DNA from: Helicobacter acinonychis
Lineage (GTDB): Bacteria; Campylobacterota; Campylobacteria; Campylobacterales; Helicobacteraceae
Reading direction: 5' to 3'
Assembly (NCBI RefSeq): GCF_900461455.1
Contig: NZ_UGIA01000001.1
Location: 682,001-746,000, forward strand
Length of the DNA stretch: 64,000 nt
A program made the translations under genes and the position numbers. Below are positions 60,117 through 64,000 of this stretch, in pieces. The notes under the pieces were generated by a model that was given only the letters and a program-made list of their open reading frames with translations, was not told where the DNA came from and searched no databases. Positions within the stretch are counted from its first letter, which is position 1, and each line of letters opens with the position of its first letter.

Positions 60117-60732
60117 GAAATTGGAGTGCTATTTTAAAATGCGTGAGCGCTTCTTTTTTGAGCGTGGTGTTTTTGAGCATGTCTTCTAAAGCATAGGTGC
60201 TTAAAAAGTTTTTTGTTTTTAAAGACACGATGCGCCCAAAGGATTCTTCTTTAGAAAGGTTTAAAAGGCGTTTGAGCAAAATCTCGCCAAATATGATAAT
60301 GATTTTTGAGGTGCTGTTGTCTAATTGCCAGGTTAAATGGGGCAGGCATGCGTTGATTTCTTCTTCTAGATTGAGGCTGTTAGAGTCGCATTTAAGGAGC
60401 GATAAAATAGCACAATCTTTTAAAGAATAGCCAAACACTTTTTGGATAATGCTCTCTAGCATGAGCGCTTTTAAATTGTTTAAAAAATTTAATTGACTAT
60501 CCAGCATGGGGGTGAGCGTGATAAAAGCGATCTTAGATTGAGCGTTTAAAAGCCCAACTACCGGTTTTGAATGTTGGTAGCGTTTGCACAAATTGCAATT
60601 TTCTATGCCCTCATGGACTTGTTTGTTAAGGGGCTTGTTTTGGGGTTTTGTAAGATTGATGTTAGTGTAAGTTTCACCTAAAAGACGCTCCATATAAAGG
60701 GAGCGTAAAACTTGAAGGCGTGAGTGTTGCAA
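60103..60732 (-). CDS. Uracil-DNA glycosylase-like protein (degenerate family 4/5 type)
   Basis: 209 residues. After a divergent N-terminus, ENCNLCKRYQHSKPVVGL matches the CxxC entry of iron-sulfur UDGs (C..C.L...R...V.G), and LLKCDSNSLNLEEEINACLPHLTWQL with KIIIIFGEILLKRLL matches the C-terminal half (V.KCRPP....EE...C.P.L..Q, then I...G..A...LL). All four Cys for a cluster could be present (about 46, 49, 114, 128). The catalytic GEGPG loop is replaced (LTPMLDS), so activity is doubtful. It overlaps futB tail-to-tail by 14 bases. HP0650-like. Confidence 0.68.
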   Translation of the reverse strand: MQHSRLQVLRSLYMERLLGETYTNINLTKPQNKPLNKQVHEGIENCNLCKRYQHSKPVVGLLNAQSKIAFITLTPMLDSQLNFLNNLKALMLESIIQKVFGYSLKDCAILSLLKCDSNSLNLEEEINACLPHLTWQLDNSTSKIIIIFGEILLKRLLNLSKEESFGRIVSLKTKNFLSTYALEDMLKNTTLKKEALTHFKIALQFLNRF

Positions 60733-60737
60733 AGCGT

Positions 60738-62144
60738 TTAATCTTTATGCTTTTTGAAAGCGTGAGGGCTTAGCATGTTTTCTGGCTTAAAAATATCGTC
60801 TAACTGCTCTTTAGTTAAGATTTTCTTTTCTAAAGCGATGTCATAGATAGAACGACCGCTTTTTAAGGCTTCTTTAGCGATCATAGCGGATTTTTCATAG
60901 CCAATGTGAGGGTTGAGTGCGGTAACGATACCAATGCTATTAAAGACATAATCTTTGCAAATCTTTTCATTAGCCGTGATGCCTTCCACGCATTTAGTCG
61001 TTAAAGTTTCAATCGCACGCCCTAAAATCACAAAGGAATGGAAGAGCTTGTAAGCGATAACCGGCTCAAACACATTGAGTTGTAACTGCCCCCCTTCTGC
61101 GGCTAACGCCACGCTCAAATCATTCCCAATGACCGCAAAGCACACTTGATTGACCACTTCAGGGATCACCGGATTGACTTTACCCGGCATAATAGAGCTT
61201 CCAGGTTGCATTTTAGGCAAATTGATTTCATTCAGTCCGGCTCTAGGCCCTGAACTGAGCAGTCTTAAATCGTTACAAACCTTAGAAAGTTTGATTGCAA
61301 TACGCTTTAACACCCCACTCACTTGCACATACGCCCCAGTGCTTTGAGTGGCTTCTATCAAATTATTAGCCATGATAAAAGGACGACCTGTCACTTCTTG
61401 GATTTTCTTTTCAATCAAGTTGCGATAATCCGGATGCGAATTGATCCCTGTGCCAATAGCGGTGCCACCCAAATTAAGCTCTCTTACCCAATTTCTAGCA
61501 TCTAAAACATGCTCAATATCCCTATCAACCATCAAAGCATAAGTTTCAAACTCCTGCCCTAAAGTCATAGGCACAGCGTCTTGAAGCTGGGTGCGCCCCA
61601 TTTTAATCACATGAGCAAATTCTTTAGCCTTTTGAGTGAAAGCATCCCTTAAGGCTTTCATGGGATTGACTAGATTACTCAAACGCTCATAAATCGCAAT
61701 TTTTAACGCGCTAGGATAGGCGTCATTGGTGGATTGAGAGCGATTGACATGATCGTTTGGGTGGCAAAATTGATACTCGCCCTTTTTATGCCCCATGTAT
61801 TCTAAAGCCAAATTAGCAACGACTTCATTCATGTTCATGTTCGTGCTCGTGCCAGCCCCCCCTTGAATCATATCCACAATGAATTGATCATGGTGCTTGC
61901 CATCAATCAATAGATCGCACGCATGGCAAATCGCAACCTTAACCTTTTCATCAATCAAGCCTAATTGCGCATTTGCTAAAGCGGCCGCTTTTTTGACTTG
62001 AGCGAAAGATTTGATAAAAATAGGATAACTGCAAAGCTTGTCGTTGGTGATGAAAAAATTTTCACTCGCCCTTAAAGTTTGAACCCCATAATAAACCTCA
62101 TCGCTAATTTCCATCTCTCCAATGAAATCATGCTCAATACGCAT
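60738..62144 (-). CDS. aspA: Aspartate ammonia-lyase
   Basis: 468 residues. Deaminates aspartate to fumarate; supplies fumarate for respiration and ammonia. Fumarase/aspartase motifs: GVQTLRASENF near 20-30, GGAGTSTNMNMNEV, TNDAYPSALKI, and the signature GSSIMPGKVNPV (about 317-328). AAGGAG precedes the ATG. Five bases upstream of the UDG-like gene on the same strand. HP0649. Confidence 0.96.
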   Translation of the reverse strand: MRIEHDFIGEMEISDEVYYGVQTLRASENFFITNDKLCSYPIFIKSFAQVKKAAALANAQLGLIDEKVKVAICHACDLLIDGKHHDQFIVDMIQGGAGTSTNMNMNEVVANLALEYMGHKKGEYQFCHPNDHVNRSQSTNDAYPSALKIAIYERLSNLVNPMKALRDAFTQKAKEFAHVIKMGRTQLQDAVPMTLGQEFETYALMVDRDIEHVLDARNWVRELNLGGTAIGTGINSHPDYRNLIEKKIQEVTGRPFIMANNLIEATQSTGAYVQVSGVLKRIAIKLSKVCNDLRLLSSGPRAGLNEINLPKMQPGSSIMPGKVNPVIPEVVNQVCFAVIGNDLSVALAAEGGQLQLNVFEPVIAYKLFHSFVILGRAIETLTTKCVEGITANEKICKDYVFNSIGIVTALNPHIGYEKSAMIAKEALKSGRSIYDIALEKKILTKEQLDDIFKPENMLSPHAFKKHKD

Positions 62145-62198
62145 AAAAGCTCCTTGTATCGTTAAAAAATATTCTAGTTATTGTAGCCAAATCTTGGG

Positions 62199-63467
62199 TT
62201 ATTTTTCTTTTAAACGCAACACTTTTGCCCCTAAAGCGTTGATTTTATCCTCTAATCTCTCATAACCCCTATCTAAGTGGTAAATCCTATGCACCCTACT
62301 CACGCCTTTAGCCACTAAAGCGGCTAAAATGAGAGCTGAAGAAGCCCTTAAATCGGTTGCCATCACATCGCTCCCGGTAAGCTCTGTGGATCCGTGAATG
62401 GTAGCAATATTGGTTTTTAGGCTAATATTTGCCCCCAATCGTTGCAATTCGCTTGCGTGCATGAAGCGGTTTTCAAAAAGCGTTTCTTCAATCACGCTCG
62501 TCCCCAAACACTGCGTGGCTAACGCCATGAATTGTGCTTGCATGTCTGTGGGAAAGCCTGGGTATTCTTTCGTGGTGATTTCAAAAGCTTGGCGTTTTTT
62601 GGTCGGATAAATTTCTATGGAATTTTGTTGGATGTCTAGCGGGAAACCAATTTCTATAAGCTTGTCTGTGATCGCTTGGAGGTGGTTAGGGATGATATGA
62701 TTAATTTTAAGCTGGCTGTTAGTGATAGCCCCTACGCATAAATAAGTGCCTGCTTCAATCCTATCGGGTATGATTTGAATGTCTTTTAAATTCAAAGCAT
62801 CGCTTTCTACCCCTCTAATCTTCAACTCGCTGCTGCCAATGCCTTCAATCTCTACGCCCCCACTTTGTAAAAATGTGCACAATTGAGCGATTTCTGGCTC
62901 TTTAGCCGCATTAATGATGCGCGTAATCCCTTTAGCCAGACTTGCTGCCATAAGGGCATTTTCTGTGCCTGTAACACTGATTTTATCAAATAAAATATCA
63001 TTGCCTTTTAAACCCTTTGCAGCCTTTGCATGGATATAGCCTTGCTCAATCGTGATTTCAGCCCCCAATTGTTGCATCGCTTTTAAGTGCAAATCCACAG
63101 GCCTAGCCCCTATGGCGCACCCACCGGGCAAACTCACTAAACATTCCTTAAAGCGTGCTAGTAATGGGCCTAAAACCAAAATAGAAGCGCGCATTTTACG
63201 CACCAAATCATAAGTGGCTTCGGTATGGCGTAGGGATTTAGCACAAAGTTTGAGCGTGTGAGAATTAAACCAATCTAACTCTGCACCTAAATTTTGCAAC
63301 AAGGACGCCATTGCCTTGATGTCAGCCACTTGGGGCAAAGCGCTGATTGTGACTTCTTGTTGGCTTAAAAGCGTGGCGGCTAAAATGGGGAGCGCGGAAT
63401 TTTTAGCCCCAGAAATTTCTACCCCCCCTTTTAAAGGGATTTGTCCTACAATCTCTAAAAAGTCCAA
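62199..63467 (-). CDS. murA: UDP-N-acetylglucosamine 1-carboxyvinyltransferase
   Basis: 422 residues from a TTG at 63467 with AAGGATA upstream. First committed step of peptidoglycan synthesis and the fosfomycin target. Substrate Lys22-Asn23 in SGAKNSALP and the active-site Cys117 in [16 protein letters not shown] are present, so the enzyme is the Cys type. Preceded by a small membrane/coiled gene two bases away. HP0648. Confidence 0.96.
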   Translation of the reverse strand: MDFLEIVGQIPLKGGVEISGAKNSALPILAATLLSQQEVTISALPQVADIKAMASLLQNLGAELDWFNSHTLKLCAKSLRHTEATYDLVRKMRASILVLGPLLARFKECLVSLPGGCAIGARPVDLHLKAMQQLGAEITIEQGYIHAKAAKGLKGNDILFDKISVTGTENALMAASLAKGITRIINAAKEPEIAQLCTFLQSGGVEIEGIGSSELKIRGVESDALNLKDIQIIPDRIEAGTYLCVGAITNSQLKINHIIPNHLQAITDKLIEIGFPLDIQQNSIEIYPTKKRQAFEITTKEYPGFPTDMQAQFMALATQCLGTSVIEETLFENRFMHASELQRLGANISLKTNIATIHGSTELTGSDVMATDLRASSALILAALVAKGVSRVHRIYHLDRGYERLEDKINALGAKVLRLKEK

Positions 63468-63469
63468 TT

Positions 63470-63877
63470 CTATCCTTTTTCTTTTTTATTTTTAAGGGCT
63501 AAACCGGTAGTGTTAGCGATTTTTTGCGCGTAGTTGGGGTTAGCGTTTTCTAAATCCTGCCCAAAATTGATGGCACTTTCCAATTCAAAAAACTCTGAAG
63601 AAACTAAATTTTGGATCGTTTCTAACCACAGAGTCTCTTTATCTTTAGGGCAAATCTTAAAACGCTCATTAAAGCTATTTTTAAGTTTTTGCAAAGCTAA
63701 CTCGCTTTTGAGGTTTTTCACTTGTTCGCTCAAACTTTCTAAAGAGACGCTTATATTGGGTATTTCTTGTTTTAAAGGGGTGCGAAAAAGCCTCCAAACA
63801 AGCCCCAACAATAACACAGGGAGCAAGCATACAAACAGGATCAAATACATGAAAGCGTAATAAGTCAAACTGCCCAT
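63470..63877 (-). CDS. Hypothetical protein with one N-terminal membrane helix
   Basis: 135 residues. One hydrophobic helix (about 5-29: [23 protein letters not shown]) and a helical cytoplasmic part with a short coiled coil ([23 protein letters not shown]). A single Cys in [13 protein letters not shown] do not recognise a family. It lies between galU and murA on one strand, 3 bases before murA. HP0647-like. Confidence 0.6.
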   Translation of the reverse strand: MGSLTYYAFMYLILFVCLLPVLLLGLVWRLFRTPLKQEIPNISVSLESLSEQVKNLKSELALQKLKNSFNERFKICPKDKETLWLETIQNLVSSEFFELESAINFGQDLENANPNYAQKIANTTGLALKNKKEKG

Positions 63878-63887
63878 GGATTAAGGT

Positions 63888-64000
63888 TTATAAGCGTTCT
63901 TTATAATAGGCATTTGTCGCTTCAATATAGCCTTCCACACTCCCACAATCGTATCGTTTGCCTTTGAACTGGTAAGCGATGATGCGTTTTCTTTTGGCTT
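63888..64000 (-). CDS. galU: UTP-glucose-1-phosphate uridylyltransferase, C-terminal part
   Basis: The last 36 codons run off the right edge: AKRKRIIAYQFKGKRYDCGS, then VEGYIEATNAYYKERL-stop. The GKRYDCGS..GY..A pattern is the GalU C-terminus, which makes UDP-glucose for LPS core. HP0646 by gene order; the catalytic part is outside the window. Confidence 0.8.
   Translation of the reverse strand, partial: AKRKRIIAYQFKGKRYDCGSVEGYIEATNAYYKERL

Overview
The window is a piece of a Helicobacter pylori chromosome. Evidence: low GC with many A/T homopolymers, frequent TTG starts, and diagnostic genes such as rdxA, hugZ, chePep, nucT, pgdA, the czn metal-efflux operon, an alpha-1,3-fucosyltransferase with a heptad-repeat tail, Hop/Hor outer-membrane proteins, a pseudaminic acid cluster and a Sel1/Hcp gene with a G tract. 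HP numbers quoted here are my recollection of strain 26695 gene order, not a database result.

Layout. 1-2.9 kb: decaying accessory DNA (frameshifted DUF1294 membrane gene, broken phage-type lysozyme, two hypothetical genes, a phase-variable Sel1-repeat gene). 3.1-6.4 kb: ruvX-dprA-minE-minD-ilvC, then tRNA-Arg. 6.6-11.1 kb: nadE-lpxK facing pseH-pseG-pseF-flgH (flagellin glycosylation and L-ring). 11.2-17.4 kb: horC, nucT, chePep-gmk, tatA-argS, hugZ. 17.7-19.6 kb: a Hop/Bab-type adhesin pseudogene. 19.8-28.9 kb: MFS transporter, CobW-like GTPase pair, an inserted type II restriction-modification pair, pgdA, a nitrilase-family gene, AtpI-like genes, hemL and a YceI protein. 29-40.1 kb: HP0948-HP0961-like block (rlmH, accD, recO, cinA-like, rdxA, lgt, waaA, flgZ-like, glyQ, gpsA). 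40.3-46.2 kb: a wrecked operon of three tandem dynamin-like GTPases plus a vapD relic. 46.2-57 kb: cznC-cznB-cznA with a DUF3240 gene, glyS, a secreted protein, gpmI, gatC. 57.4-64 kb: pfr, serB, futB, a uracil-DNA-glycosylase-like gene, aspA, murA, a hypothetical gene and the 3' end of galU.

The gene order joins three blocks that I remember as separate in 26695 (HP0305-0335, HP0948-0975, HP0646-0653). The joins are near 28.9-29.0 kb and 57.0-57.3 kb and fit inversion or transposition between strains.

Most striking non-housekeeping signals: (i) the tandem dynamin-like operon, reminiscent of Campylobacter DLP1/DLP2 and E. coli LeoABC, with frameshifts, tandem micro-duplications and altered P-loops; (ii) a repeat element of about 70-170 bp, found five times, always just downstream of a stop codon and in the same orientation as the gene; (iii) a G9 tract that splits a well-formed signal peptide from its Sel1-repeat body; (iv) a horizontally acquired R-M pair.
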